A stretch of DNA of 64,000 bases from Schizophyllum amplum. Its lineage: Eukaryota; Basidiomycota; Agaricomycetes; Agaricales; Schizophyllaceae. The notes beneath the pieces are model-generated. The model ran no database searches. It worked only from the letters and a program-made list of their open reading frames with translations, and had not been told where the DNA came from. Positions within the stretch are counted from its first letter, which is position 1. Every line of letters begins with the position of its first letter. The position numbers and the translations under genes are program-made. Location of the stretch: contig VDMD01000002.1 of assembly GCA_007026445.1 (NCBI GenBank), positions 3,286,001-3,350,000 on the forward strand. The letters run 5' to 3'. Positions 10,896 through 22,097 of the stretch are shown in pieces.

Positions 10896-12575
10896 ATGGT
10901 CCTCGCTCGCTTCTCCCGCCTTTCCCTCTTGGCCGCCGCAGCGCTCTCGATGGTGTATGTTCACGCGACGGAGTCGATGAGGATTCCCGACAACAAGAAT
11001 GCCACGATGCGCCTGGAGCAGATCCAGGAGAGCCCCATCGTTCACCAGATCCTGCGACGCGGCATCCTCGCTGACGGCAAAGTCAGCATCGGCTACTACC
11101 CCAACTGTACGTCGAGGACTTCTCTCGAAGTTTGACATGGACATCACGTCCTGACATGCACCGCAGGGGCCATCTATGACGGGTCCGGGAACTTCAAGCC
11201 CTCCGACATCGCTGTCGACGGTTTGACGCGTACGTCCTTCTTTACACATGATATGCAAACCGCTTTTGACAAACCGAACCAGATATCCTCTATTCCTTCG
11301 CTGACTCGAATCCTTCTACGGGCCACCTTACCCTCACCGACCCATGGGCGGACGAGCAGAAAACCTTCGGCGACGAGGACACGTCCGGCGGCGGCAACAA
11401 TCTATACGGCTGCATCGGCGCGCTCTACAAGATGAAGCTCCAACACCGCGGCCTCAAGGTCCTGCTTTCCGTCGGCGGGTACACGTACTCGCAGGATGGC
11501 CACTTCAAGTTCGTCATCTCCCCCGACGCGCGCGCGACGTTTGTTGCCGACGCCGTGAAGATCGTCGAGGACTACGGATTCGACGGGATTGACATTGACT
11601 TTGAGTACCCGGCGTCGGCGGAGGAGGGCACGGGGCTCGGCGCGCTGTTCACGGAGCTGCGCGCGGCGTTCCAGGCGCTGCAGTCCAAGAAGGGCGACGC
11701 AACGCCGTACCAGCTCACCGCTGCGGTTGCAGCCGGCGCTGATGGGTACGGTCACCTCGACGTTCCGGCCATGGATGCGGCGATGAACTACTGGAACCTC
11801 ATGGTATGTATCTTCATCTTTTCATCCCTATCTTCGACGACTTATTGAATGTCTCAAGGCGTACGACTACTCCGGCTCCTGGTCTGAGGTCACCGGCAAT
11901 CAGGCCAACCTGAAGCCGGATGGCGTGGGTGCAGTCAGCACCGTAGACGCACTGACGTGGTACAAGGGTGCCGGGGCCACGCCTGCCAAGATCGCGCTCG
12001 GCATCCCCATCTACGGTCGCGGCTTCGAGAACACTGACGGCCTTGGCAAGTCCTTCTCCGGCGTCGGCTCCGGCACGAGCGAGTCGGGCATCTACAGCTA
12101 CAAGAACTTGCCCTGTACGTCCTATCGCCGCCGACTAGCGTGAACCGCAACTGACGGTCGTTACAGACGCTGGCGCTGAGGTCTTCGAGAACACCACGAG
12201 CGGGTCGTCCTACTCCTATGACAGCTCCAAGCGTGAGTGGATCTCGTACGACACGCCCGCTATTGCCGCGCTCAAGGCCAAGTACGTCGCGGACAATGGG
12301 CTCGCGGGCACCATGTACTGGGACCTGTCCACGGACAAGAAGGGCAAGGACGCGATCGTGGCGTCCGCGGCGGGCGCGGTCGGCGCTCTTGACACAAGCG
12401 ACAACCACATCAAGTGAGTTGGATGAGGGCTATAGTTCTAGACTGAGGAGGCAGATACTGACGTCGTCCCCTAAGCTACCCCGACAGCAAGTGGGACAAC
12501 GTGAGGAACAACATGGGCCAGAAGAAGGCCCGCCGTGCGCACGCACGCCGCGCGCGTGCCCCGCACGCTCTCTGA
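10896..12575 (+). CDS. Chitinase 1, GH18 family, secreted
   Basis: Exons 10896-11106, 11167-11229, 11283-11803, 11859-12114, 12167-12413 and 12476-12575, giving 465 residues. An N-terminal hydrophobic segment (LSLLAAAALS) fits a signal peptide. The GH18 fold is shown by KVSIGYYPNW near the first strand, LLSVGGYTYS, and the catalytic motif DGIDIDFEYP, whose Glu is the proton donor in this family; the acetamido-assisted mechanism of GH18 hydrolyses chitin. A later MAYDYSGSW and GTMYWDLS are also typical. The C-terminus is short and Arg-rich, with no chitin-binding module. All six exon junctions coincide with those of chitinase 2. Probable role: remodelling of own wall chitin or attack on other fungi or insects; the sequence does not decide. 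Confidence 0.9.
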
Positions 12576-13114
12576 GCCAGCACGCGCGTAGCGAGAGCAA
12601 TGCACCGCGAGGCTGACCATTGACTTCCTCTCACACTTGCTAACCACATATTGCTATGCCCAATACTCCTAGCCCCACCGACCTACGCCGTTGATGCCTT
12701 TCACGAAGTGTGCGATTTCTTTATCTCTACGTGGTCTATCTGAGGGAGGGCTGATTCTGAGGGAGGGCCGACGACTTGCTACTCCTATATTTATTGGTAT
12801 CGTATGTATTGTACGCACTATTCTATGTTACTGGCATCATCAGAACTCCCGGTATGCGTCGTGATGCGGAGCTGATAGCGGTGGGTGTCGGTGAGCCGTT
12901 GGCTGCCCTTGCTCAATTCTGCTGGACTCGAAGCTTTGGTTATAGACAAGTCCCAGATGGAGATTCGGCCGGGGGCAAAATCCGCGTGCTGATGCGCACG
13001 TGGGCTCATCACGTTCCCGTGGCGGCTCGAGGCAGGCTCGAGGCTCTCAGTCGACCGCATCCTTCATTTCTACTGACTGGCCGCGCTCTTCGTATTCATT
13101 GATTGTTCCTCCAG
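12576..13114. other. Spacer between chitinase 1 and MYND gene; left part of duplicated arm
   Basis: Up to about 12890 this matches, inverted, the 3' flank of chitinase 2 (about 21770-22095): for example the TACTCCTATATTTATTG block at 12780 and the block around GTCGTGATGCGGAGCT at 12858. Beyond that no gene or repeat is seen before the MYND start, although an upstream non-coding exon cannot be excluded since CCAG directly precedes the start ATG. Confidence 0.45.
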
Positions 13115-14850
13115 ATGCTGCTGCCCATCGACAAGTTCAACGCTCTGCCGGTCGTTGTAGCCCCAGAGCGCCAGACACACTGGCACTTCGATCTGCGCTA
13201 TCTCCCTCTCGAGCCCAGGCCGCATCACATCTTGCTCATCGCGCGCGTCGACGGGAGCTCGAGCCACATCGCGCGACTGCCACTTGGGCTACCCGCCCAC
13301 CGCGATGGCATGGACTTCTTCCCCGACACACCCGCCGATGCCGCGCCTACCGTCGCCCGCGCGCTCGTCCACTCGTTCACCACAAATGCGGCGCTCTCTG
13401 CGGTGCGCCCTATGCGCCTGATGACTCCGGACACGGGGTTGGCGAAGGAGGTGGGCAACGAGCTCAAGCGCATCGGTGTCAAGGCGAAGGAGCTGCAATC
13501 CATCAGCAAGTCGACGCCCGCTGCTATCGTCGCCGCGGACGAGCTCTTCGAGGTCGCCTGGAAGCGCATGATGCGCGAGGCTGGCTTCCAGGGGCTCTTT
13601 GCTCAGGTGCTCGGCACACCCGAGTACATCAATATGTCCAACCTCAAGCTGCGTGAGCCTGAGCCTGCGATGAACGAGACTCCGAGCGCGATGGTGATGA
13701 CGGCCATGCAGCGGCGTTTCTTGGAGGCACTCGAGTATACCAAGATTTGGTACGAAGCGCGCCCTCCGACACACCGCATTGACTACTCCTCGATGGAGAC
13801 GATGAAGAGAAAGGCAAACTACGTATGCGAAGACTACCTCCCGGAGAACCCCGCAGAAGATATGAAGGAAGCTGCAGACGAAGGCATAGCGTCGGCCGCT
13901 TTCGACTACGCGCTGAGGTATTCTTCATAGTTGACTAGCAGCTTCGTATACTCACCCTTCGTATCAGGCTCATGATTGTCCCGAAGCACCAGCGCGACCG
14001 TCAGCTTATCCACAAGTACCTCATGATGGCTATCCGTGCCGAGCACGACGACTCTCCCAAGGAGCTCCTCACCGAGATCGCCTCCAACGCGCACGCCATC
14101 CTCATCCACTGGTATGCCCTGGCGTCCAAGGACGAGATCCGCCAGCGGTACCTCTTCGCCGCGTGCCACCACGCCGAGCAGGCGCTGCGGCTCGCCAAGC
14201 AGGTCTCCCCGCCGGACCACTACGCCGCGCCCGTCGTGCTCAGCTTCATCCGCGAAGGGATTATCCAACGCCTCACCCCCGACACCAAGTGCGACCCACT
14301 CCCGGCGCTGGTGATGTACAAGGAGTGCCGCGCGGCGCACAAGCTGCGCGTTGCGCAGCTGAAGAAGGAGAAGAGAAAGCTCGACGCGAAGCGCGTGAAG
14401 CAGCCGAACCGGTACCGCTGCGCCAATCCCGATTGCGGCATCATCGCGGACAAGGGCAAGATGCTGCAGCAGTGTGCGTGCTCATCCGACTGGATGGTGT
14501 GCGCCGATTGCTGACTGAACGCAGGCGGGGGTAAGTGCGACGTGGACAAGAAGCCGTCGTATTGCAGCAAGGACTGCCAGCGCGCGGACCGCAAGAACCA
14601 CAAGGACTTTTGCAAGCCCGGCATGCCATGCTCGGTCATCGACACGGAAACATCGGAGGGGCCGACCGTGGCGCAGGGCGGCCTCTTCTCTATCCCGATT
14701 CAAGGGCCAAACGGGCAGGTTATGCATATCAGCTCGTCCACGATGACTCCCGAGGAGCTCAGGGAGTTCAGAGACGCGTTTGGGGAGCGTGAGTCGACTC
14801 GACTCTTCGAAAGCGGTATCGCGCCCATTATCGAGAGATATGAATTCTAG
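13115..14850 (+). CDS. MYND-type zinc-finger protein
   Basis: Exons 13115-13917, 13968-14473 and 14525-14850, giving 544 residues. The C-terminal third holds a MYND finger: CANPDC, then QQC directly at the exon 2/3 junction, a GGKCD segment, YCSKDCQ and KNHKDFC, which supplies the Cys/His set expected for two zinc ions. MYND domains bind proline-containing peptides in partner proteins. The N-terminal two thirds are alpha-helical-looking (many Ala/Leu/Glu, RQLIHKYLMMAIRAEH) without a domain I recognise; no SET domain is visible. This domain layout is common among agaricomycete MYND proteins of unknown role. The start ATG is directly preceded by CCAG, so a further 5' exon is possible. Sits inside the A/B array with no sign of duplication. 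Confidence 0.8.
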
Positions 14851-15254
14851 AGGTATGTCAATATAGGGCAACGTTGCATATTATCACAGACGTCTATATG
14901 CGCCAATATACTCAACCAATATGACATGAGTCTTGTAATGCGATTTCTGATGAGAGGACGAGCGCGCGCTATAGCATTGGTCACGATTTGTTACTATAGA
15001 CTTGCTTGATATAGTGTTTCCTTTGCTGTTTCCTGTTAGCTCCTCCTTATCCTAAACCACATCTGCGCCTCGCGGCCGTCGTCTATCACCTCGTCCGCGC
15101 TCCCGCTCGCCCAACGCTCACCTATGAAGAGAACACAGCGCGCCTCCGCAATCAGGTGATCGTGAAGGCTTTCCCCAAACGGCAGCACGATCGAGGCGCG
15201 GACGCGTCTTGAATCTTCCCATTTATACCGTCGCCCTTCACAGATTCCTTCAGA
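14851..15254. other. Spacer between MYND gene and CCT2
   Basis: No gene seen. It should hold the CCT2 promoter; no clear TATA box is visible. Confidence 0.4.
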
Positions 15255-17192
15255 ATGTCTATGCAAATATTTGGAGAGCAGGTGCGTGAACGACTTACTG
15301 ATAGCATGCATGCGCTGAGCCAGGTGTGCTAGGCTACAGAAGAAAAGGCTGAGAATGCGCGGCTCGCCTCCTTCGTCGGCGCGCTCGCGGTTGGGGACCT
15401 CGTCAAGTCAACGCTCGGCCCCAAGGGCATGAACAAGATCCTTCAATCTGCATCTTCAGGCGACATCAACATTACTAACGACGGTGCAACGATCTTGAAG
15501 GCGATCCAGTTGGACAACGCTGCAGCGAAGATTCTCGTGAACATCTCGAAGGTGCAGGACGATGAAGTCGGCGACGGGACGACGAGTGTAACCGTGCTCG
15601 CGGCGGAGTTGCTGCGAGAGGCGGAGAAGCTCATCGCGCAGAAAATCCACCCGCAGACGATTGTGGAGGGCTACCGCATTGCGGGCACGGCAGCGCTCAA
15701 GGCGCTCGAGGGTGCAGCGGTCGATCATCAGTGCGTGTCAGATGTCGAGCAGGATGGAATGGAAAAGCTGACAATGTACGCAGAAGCGATCAGGAGCAGT
15801 TCAGGAAGGATCTGTTCAACATTGCGCGGACGACATTGTCTTCGAAGGTGCTGTCGCAGGATAAGGAGTATTTTGCGAACCTGGCGGTGGATGCGGTGTT
15901 GCGGTTGAAGGTGCGTAAACCATCTTCCCGGGCGCATCGTTATGCTGATGCATGCTGCAGGGTTCAACAAACCTCGAGCACATTCAAATCATCAAAAAGG
16001 TCGGCGGAAAGCTGACGGACTCGTACTTGGATGAGGGTGCGTACCCGATCGTGACCACTGGGATCGCAGTACTGAGCAGAACCAGGCTTCATCCTCGACA
16101 AGAGCATCGCGACCAACTCACCCAAGCGGATGGAGAACGCAAAGATCCTCGTGGCCAACACATCCATGGACACCGACAAGATCAAAATCTTCGGCGCGCG
16201 GGTCAAGGTCGACGGCACGGGCAAGCTCGCAGAGCTGGAGCGCGCAGAAAGGGTGCGTTGCATTTGTGAAATCACTCCCGTCGTGCTCACAGACGGTGCA
16301 GGAAAAGATGAAGGCAAAGGTGGACGCGATCGCCGCGCACGGCATCAACTGCTTCGTGAACCGGCAGCTCATTTACAACTACCCCGAGTCCCTCCTCGCC
16401 GAGAAGGGCATCATGGTCATCGAGCACGCCGACTTTGAGGGCGTTGAGCGGCTATCGCTTGTCACCGGCGGCGAGATCGCCAGCACCTTCGAGAGCCCCG
16501 AGAAGGTCAAGCTCGGACACTGCGAGCTCATCGAGGAGATCATGATCGGCGAGGATAAGGTGCACTTCTTTCTTTCTCATTCGTAGTCGCTCGCTATAAT
16601 TCACACCTTCCACAGTTGATCAAGTTCTCCGGCGTTGCTGCTGGTCAGGCTTGCACTGTCGTCCTGCGTGGTTCAACAAACCAGATGGTTGATGAGGCTG
16701 AGCGCTCCCTGCACGACGCGCTCTCCGTGCTCTCCCAGACGGTCAAGGAAACACGGACAGTGCTCGGTGGCGGGTGCGCGGAGATGCTCATGAGCGTCGC
16801 CGTCGATGCGGAGGCGCAGCACGTCAAGGGCAAGAAGGCGATCGCGACGGAGGCTTTCGCGCGCGCGCTCAGGCAGATTCCGACCATCCTCGCCGACAAC
16901 GCAGGCTACGACTCGTCCGAGCTTGTGGCAAGGTTACGGGCGGCTCACTACGGCGGCGAGCGCGATGCGGGTCTGGACATGGAGCAAGGGGAGATAGGCT
17001 CGATGCGGGAGCTGGGTGTGACGGAGAGCTATAATCTCAAGCGGAAGGTCGTGCTGAGCGCGAGCGAGGCGGCTGAGATGATCATTCGGTGAGTGCATCA
17101 GCAGCGATATCGTGTTGTTGTGGTGCTTACAGTTCATTCACAGCGTGGACGATATCTTGCGCGCCTCGCCGAGACGGCGGGAGGCAGTATGA
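15255..17192 (+). CDS. CCT2: T-complex protein 1 subunit beta (CCT2)
   Basis: Eight exons: 15255-15281, 15333-15730, 15784-15910, 15961-16036, 16086-16252, 16302-16559, 16616-17088 and 17144-17192, giving 524 residues, close to the usual length of about 527-535. It begins MSMQIFGEQ, as in yeast and animal beta subunits. Hallmarks of group II chaperonins are present: [32 protein letters not shown] in the ATPase site, and [14 protein letters not shown] near the C-terminus. LEHIQIIK and FEGVERL identify the beta paralogue. It forms one position of the eight-membered TRiC ring in the cytosol, which folds actin, tubulin and many WD40 proteins. The first exon codes for only nine residues. A conserved single-copy housekeeping gene sitting between the accessory families. 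Confidence 0.95.
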
Positions 17193-17960
17193 GCGTGTAG
17201 GACGATACCGTACTAACTCAAGATTGTAGACTAGCGATGCGCATTCTAATGCTTGTATTTTGCGAGATCAGTCGCGGTGATTGCTGCAATGCTGGGTCTT
17301 CGTCGCCAGCTTCTCTTGCGTCTTGAGCGGGACTAGGTGTGTTGGCGTAACCTGGTCGCGTACTTGGTAAGTGCTCGTCGAAGAAAGGATGATGGACGAG
17401 TGTACGATGCTTGTCTCTGCCAAATCAGGTGCAAGTACGCATAATCTTCACGACTATGCAGTCGACTTACGGACATCTGCAGGATAAGGCGCGGCGAGTG
17501 CAGACTGGCTTCACCCTCAAGCGCAAGCATCGCATTATCGAGTCATGGCATCAACCCATCTGCCGCTCAGCACGTTGGTTCAACGTGAGAGTCGGAACTC
17601 GTTGTGGAACGTCTCTCCTGCTGGCCTGCTGTTGATCGTCAAGCCAGAACTATTCTTGCCTGAACTATCTCTCTCCTGCGAGATAACGGACGCAGCAAAT
17701 CATCCGCCCGTGGAAGGCACTGCATCGCCTCCCGGCGAACGTCGAAGACAATGGTCGTCAACTTTCCTCGGCTAACTCATTGGACCACCGTCAGTCGCTA
17801 TGGAAGAAGTCAAGGCATAGCAGGTGAGTCCTGTGCCGAGTCCTACCCTCCCATTGTTCTCCGGGTCCTAAACGAGACAAAAATCAGGCTTCCATTTCGC
17901 TTTGGTCATTCGCCGCGCGTCTTTCTGGTCTCTCGGCACTCGGCGGCATATCCGCATTGA
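17193..17960. other. Gene-free stretch after CCT2
   Basis: No recognisable gene in the first 400 bp. From about 17640 it becomes similar to the stretch before B3 (about 26240 onwards), including a shared GGTGAGTCC ... AATCAGGCTTCCATTT block that looks like a small intron in an untranslated leader or an old exon. Its frames do not match between the two copies. Confidence 0.45.
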
Positions 17961-18110
17961 GGCCCCATTGTTCTCTCAGCGCCCGCTTGATGGTATGACG
18001 TTTACGCACAATGGGCTCACCGTGAGGCCAACGCGCTCGGACCCGCTCAAGTCATGAGCGGATAATGCCCCATTTAGAACAATGAGGGTGCGTCGCTTAT
18101 AAGCGCAGTG
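17961..18110 (+). promoter_or_regulatory. B2 promoter: repeated CCCATTGT/ACAATGGG motifs and TATA-like box
   Basis: CCCATTG at 17964, ACAATGGG at 18008, CCCATTT at 18068 with ACAATGAGG about 11 bp after it, and CTTATAAG at 18095, about 67 bp before the start codon. B3 has the same series in the same order. Such conservation in otherwise diverged upstream DNA suggests binding sites, though recent duplication also explains part of it. Confidence 0.55.
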
Positions 18111-18168
18111 GTTTCTCTCCGACGTTCTCGTCCCCCCTTGCTCTCTTCCCCCACTTATATCTCCAGTC

Positions 18169-19763
18169 ATGCCAACGGGGGAACCCGTGAGGTTGCCCAC
18201 GCTGGCGGACCTCCTGATCGCCCTTGAGCAGGCGCGGTTTATAGCCATCACCTACGAAGGCAATCCCCGGAACTACGAAGACAAGTGGTACTTGTTCTGG
18301 CTGCGCTGGTTCTGGATCTGGTCGCTTTACATCGTCTGTCCCTCTACACCTACGGCGCAGGATTCATCATGGGCTCTCAAGGGAATCAACATCGAAGATG
18401 CACACAAGAAGGTCAAGGTCGTGCCCGCTAGCTCTGGGAAGCGTGGGGATGTCGTCAAATGTCAGTGTTCTGGCTTGAACGAGCAGCAGAGATTGACGAA
18501 AAGGTCCGACAGTGCCGGAAATGCCCACGCAGGCACAAAAACCAGCAGGCATGGCTATGGAATCAGACGACGATATTCTGGCCAATAATCCAGCTGTGAT
18601 TGTTAAGCAGGATGAAGAAGCTTCCGGCCAGCGCATTTCATCGAAGGTGCGTGTCAACTTAAGCTCTACTTCTCATTTTCTGATTGAATCTCAGAGAAAG
18701 GGAAAGGCGCGCGAAGTCTCCCTGCCGGAAATTTTGTCTGTCGGCAGTCAGAAGACCGAGTCGGGACGAGCCAACACGGTGCAAAGAATACCCGACACGT
18801 CCATCGTTGCCTGCCGTATTCCTGATCTGTCACCACGACTGGCTGGAGAGATCCTGGCCCGGCGTCTAGGTGGCGGAGCTGCGCCAGATGCTGGTGTGGC
18901 CTCCAGCTCGAGCGCACCCTGTGGTGATACATTGGTTAACCCGAAAGAATACTTCCGCCTGCAGTTGCCCCAGGGTTTGCTCGAATGCACCCTCCTCCAG
19001 GCCGAGCACAAGGGGTTCCCGTCTCGCCAGTTGCCAGGGCCGCAGTGGCTTATCGAGTTTCATGCGCGCAAAGAGGAAGGTCAACAAGATGCCACAATAC
19101 AGGTATATATGTGTGCTCTTCCGATTATCCAAGCTTTGTACTCACCACGCCGCATTTCAGGGCTTCGTATACCTCTGCAACCTGGATTACCACTCGCATC
19201 AGGATGAGATTCTTTTGCTTGCCACAGTAGGCGATTATTGGACTCACTCGATCATGCGTCGTATTCCGCTGGGCAAGGACAACACCTTTCAGCTGGAGAT
19301 GGACGAATGGTCGGAGCCTGTTGTTGTTGGATCGACGTTGTCGCTCGAGCGCGAGGACGTCCTTCTGGCGTGGATCAACGAGAAGTTCCCCTCGGACTTC
19401 GGCCCTCAACTTGCCCGCCGCCAAGCCCATACTGTACCTGTACGGGAAACGACGCCGGAGGCGGACCCTCAACGCGCGAATATCGATGCCTCGCAGGCAA
19501 TCGTGGCGCAAGGCGACGAGCCGCAAGAGGGCTTCGAGAAACGCCACGCTTCCTCGCCGCCCGCAACCAAAGCAGCACCTGCCAAGCGTCCACGCAAGGC
19601 GACACAGAAATCTGCGATCAAATTAGCGCCAGTCGGCACCTCGAGGACAACTCGTTCGCGGGCCAAACCCAAAAACGAAAACCCACCTGCTCCTAGGACT
19701 GTGGCGTTTACACGGGCAGGGAGGGCTAAAGATTCAGGGGACCAGCGTCAGGAAGAACAGTGA
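18169..19763 (+). CDS. B2: family B (GDYW) protein, unknown function
   Basis: Exons 18169-18460, 18513-18646, 18695-19102 and 19161-19763, giving 478 residues. Residues about 20-75 form a Trp-rich block with EGNPRNYEDKWYLFWLR and TAQDSSWALK. The middle has GRANTVQRIPDTSIVA, then EHKGFPSRQ and WLIEFHARK. The last exon opens with YLCNLDYHSHQDEILLLA, then VGDYWTHSIMRRI, EWSEPVVVGS and EDVLLAWINEKFPSDF. The tail (residues about 400-478) is rich in Lys, Arg, Ala and Pro with AKRPRK, a likely nuclear localisation signal. I recognise no catalytic motif. It faces A5 (minus) tail to tail. All splice phases agree with B3. Confidence 0.75.
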
Positions 19764-20174
19764 CAGTAGTAGTGAACACGTTAAGACTTGGATTGATATC
19801 GGGTACCATAGTTCTAAAATGTTACAACAGTCATGATGAGTATACTGTTGTGTGCATAGGCCATCTAGGCGCGACGTGCGTCAGTTGCTTGGTCAAGCCG
19901 ATCAAGTATAAGTACAACAGCTGGCTCAAAGTCTTCAAACAATTTTCACTGTGTTGAGGATCTCTGAAGCAAGTCTGTAAGCTTAGCTTCCTAAATGCAG
20001 CGCAGAATGCCGGTGCACGACAGCATTGACGAATCAAGATGATGCTGAATCACCGAATCAGAAGGCGGGAGAACGCCGGACTTCAAGGTTGTCGCAATTT
20101 AAGTAGAGGTATAGACAATATTTCACGAGATATGTACGTGCCAGCTTCGACCACAGCATCTGAACGGCCAGGCC
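19764..20174. other. Convergent spacer between B2 and A5
   Basis: No gene or repeat seen in about 410 bp between the two facing 3' ends. Confidence 0.4.
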
Positions 20175-21150
20175 TTATAGCGGTATCTACAAATTCATCG
20201 TTAGCTTGGAACTTCTTATTGACAATCGTCGACTTACATTGGGACGGCGCAGCGGTAGAATTTTGGGTAACTCTTCGACACCCAGAACCTCCTGAAACTT
20301 GCGTATGCGCGCTTCAGGGAAGGGAAGCGTCTCCGGCCGATCCGAGCAGGACACAATCATGATATATATCGTGCGCTTTCCAACGTGGTGTTCCGCGAAG
20401 CCGGCTCCCTCCCCTAAGCCGAGCTCGGACATAAGTCTTCGTCGGAAGGCGGCGAGCGTGAGAGGAATATCGCCATGAACAGCTTCTCCGCGCGATTGAA
20501 GATGATTAAAGATGTTGAAGACGCTATATGGATATGCCAGGACGAAGATGGGCGGATATTGTAGATAGAGGCCTTTCCGTCCCTCTCTGCGCGTGGGTGC
20601 CATTCCGGGCTCTGCCTCTTTAGGACAGGCTAATTCGCGGATGTCGCCCTCTGGAATGCCCAATTTTGCGGACCGGCTGGCTAAATATTCGACGGTGACG
20701 GATCGTGCGACCTCCAGTGGTGTGGGCGGAGCGGATAGCGGCTCGAGGTCGCCATCCTCGAAGCGCACGGTGCGTCTGCCAGGCTTGCGCGGCTCCGAGC
20801 GGTGAGCCACAGCTCTAGTACGAGCGATGTGAGGAGGAGAAGGGGGAGGGGTAGGCTGCGGAAGGAAGCGTTAGACGCGATATAAGTCAGCGCAGCGCAT
20901 CACGCACCTTCTTGGCTGGCGGTTCGTCTTTCTGATTCTCTTGCGTACTCCGGAGCTTTCGTTTCCTTCCAGGAACGTTTTCCGTGATGTGTACATGGCG
21001 CATTGCGTCCTGCAATGGCGCTATATTCCGTGTGACTTTACACGAGGCCTCGAGTGGCTTGGTCTGCTGCTGCGCGCGTATACGAGACGAGCGGCGCGGA
21101 CATGGCGGCGAAGAGGTGGCGCAGATGGGGTTTCCAGCTTTGCGAGGCAT
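20175..21150 (-). CDS. A5: family A (SDRPE) protein, near-identical inverted copy of A1
   Basis: Exons (5' to 3') 21150-20908, 20855-20238 and 20186-20175, identical in length to A1, giving 290 residues. Exon 1 differs from A1 by only a few residues (for example CATSSPP for CATSLPP). Exon 2 has RRTVRFEDGDLEP, IPEGDIRELACP, SDRPETLPFPEARIRKFQEV. Exon 3 (ATA CCG CTA TAA) matches A1b better than A1. Similarity to A1 continues about 100 bp upstream, including the palindrome. Basic first exon as in the whole family; function unknown. Confidence 0.76.
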
Positions 21151-21236
21151 AGCAACAAACACGCAAAGCGGCGAGGACAATGGCGGAGGATGATGTGACC
21201 GTTGAGGACAAGACGCGCTGGTTCGGTTCCGGGGCA

Positions 21237-21255
21237 TCATGATCAATGATCATGA
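21237..21255. promoter_or_regulatory. 19-bp palindrome upstream of A5
   Basis: TCATGATCA-A-TGATCATGA, matching the palindrome before A1 at the same distance from the start codon (87 bp). Confidence 0.4.
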
Positions 21256-22097
21256 TGAGAACGGACCGTCGGACCGGGCACGTGGCCTGCGCCCGAACTT
21301 CATGCTGCCAGATGATTTACTTAGTCAGTCAGGATCAAGTCAGGATCGAAAGCTGGAATTGAGCTACTACGACATTCAATATTCAGTACCTCAAGCATCC
21401 CTAGCGCAGGTGTGGCCAAGAACAAGGAGGAGCCAACAGGAAAGAACAAAGGAGACACTGTATCGACTGTTTCGTATATTTTCTCAAGGACCACCTCAGA
21501 TGCTGTAGCTTTGGAGCTTTGCTCTGCAAGCCCCGGCAGTCCGTCTGAGGGAGCGCGATCTGCGAAAACCTTCGCGTCTCGTCAGTGAGCTTTTCGGCAA
21601 GCCTCACTCTGAGGTCTGTTGAACTGAATACAGAGACGCGAACGCGTCGAGTTATGGGGTATGGAACACATACCAAGTGCATAGCACTAGTATCAGTACT
21701 TACCAGCGCCGACCTGCCCAACTTGTGCCCGACTTCCAGCTTCGGGTCCAGCGAAGGGCTCGCCGCCGTAAGCTCCGCATCACGACTAATCCCGAGAAGG
21801 CGGATGATGCCAATAACATAGGATGATACCGATAACATAGGACTTGCGTATGCTACATACGATACAAATAAACATAAGAGTAGCAAGTCGTCGGCCCTCC
21901 CTCAGAAACAGCCCTCCCTCGAAAAGACCAGAAAAATGTGAACAAATCGCGCATGTCGTGAAAAGGCATCAAGGGCGCGGGTCGGATGATAGCAGCATGG
22001 GTGGGGATAGCAGGATGTTGTTGGCAAGTGTCAAAGGTATCCAACGAGCAATTCAATCAGCCTCGCGATGCATCGCTGTCGCAATGCGCGCGCAGGC
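21256..22097. repeat. Gene-free spacer; from about 21770 right arm of inverted repeat
   Basis: From about 21770 to 22097 it pairs with the 3' flank of chitinase 1. The part nearer A5 (21256-21760) shows no gene or recognisable element. Confidence 0.45.

Noticed and set aside
17640..18000. Possible upstream coding exon of B2/B3 with a GTGAGTCC...AATCAG intron
   Set aside because: The B2 frame stops after six codons and B3 does not share the same downstream frame; an untranslated leader intron is possible but not supported.
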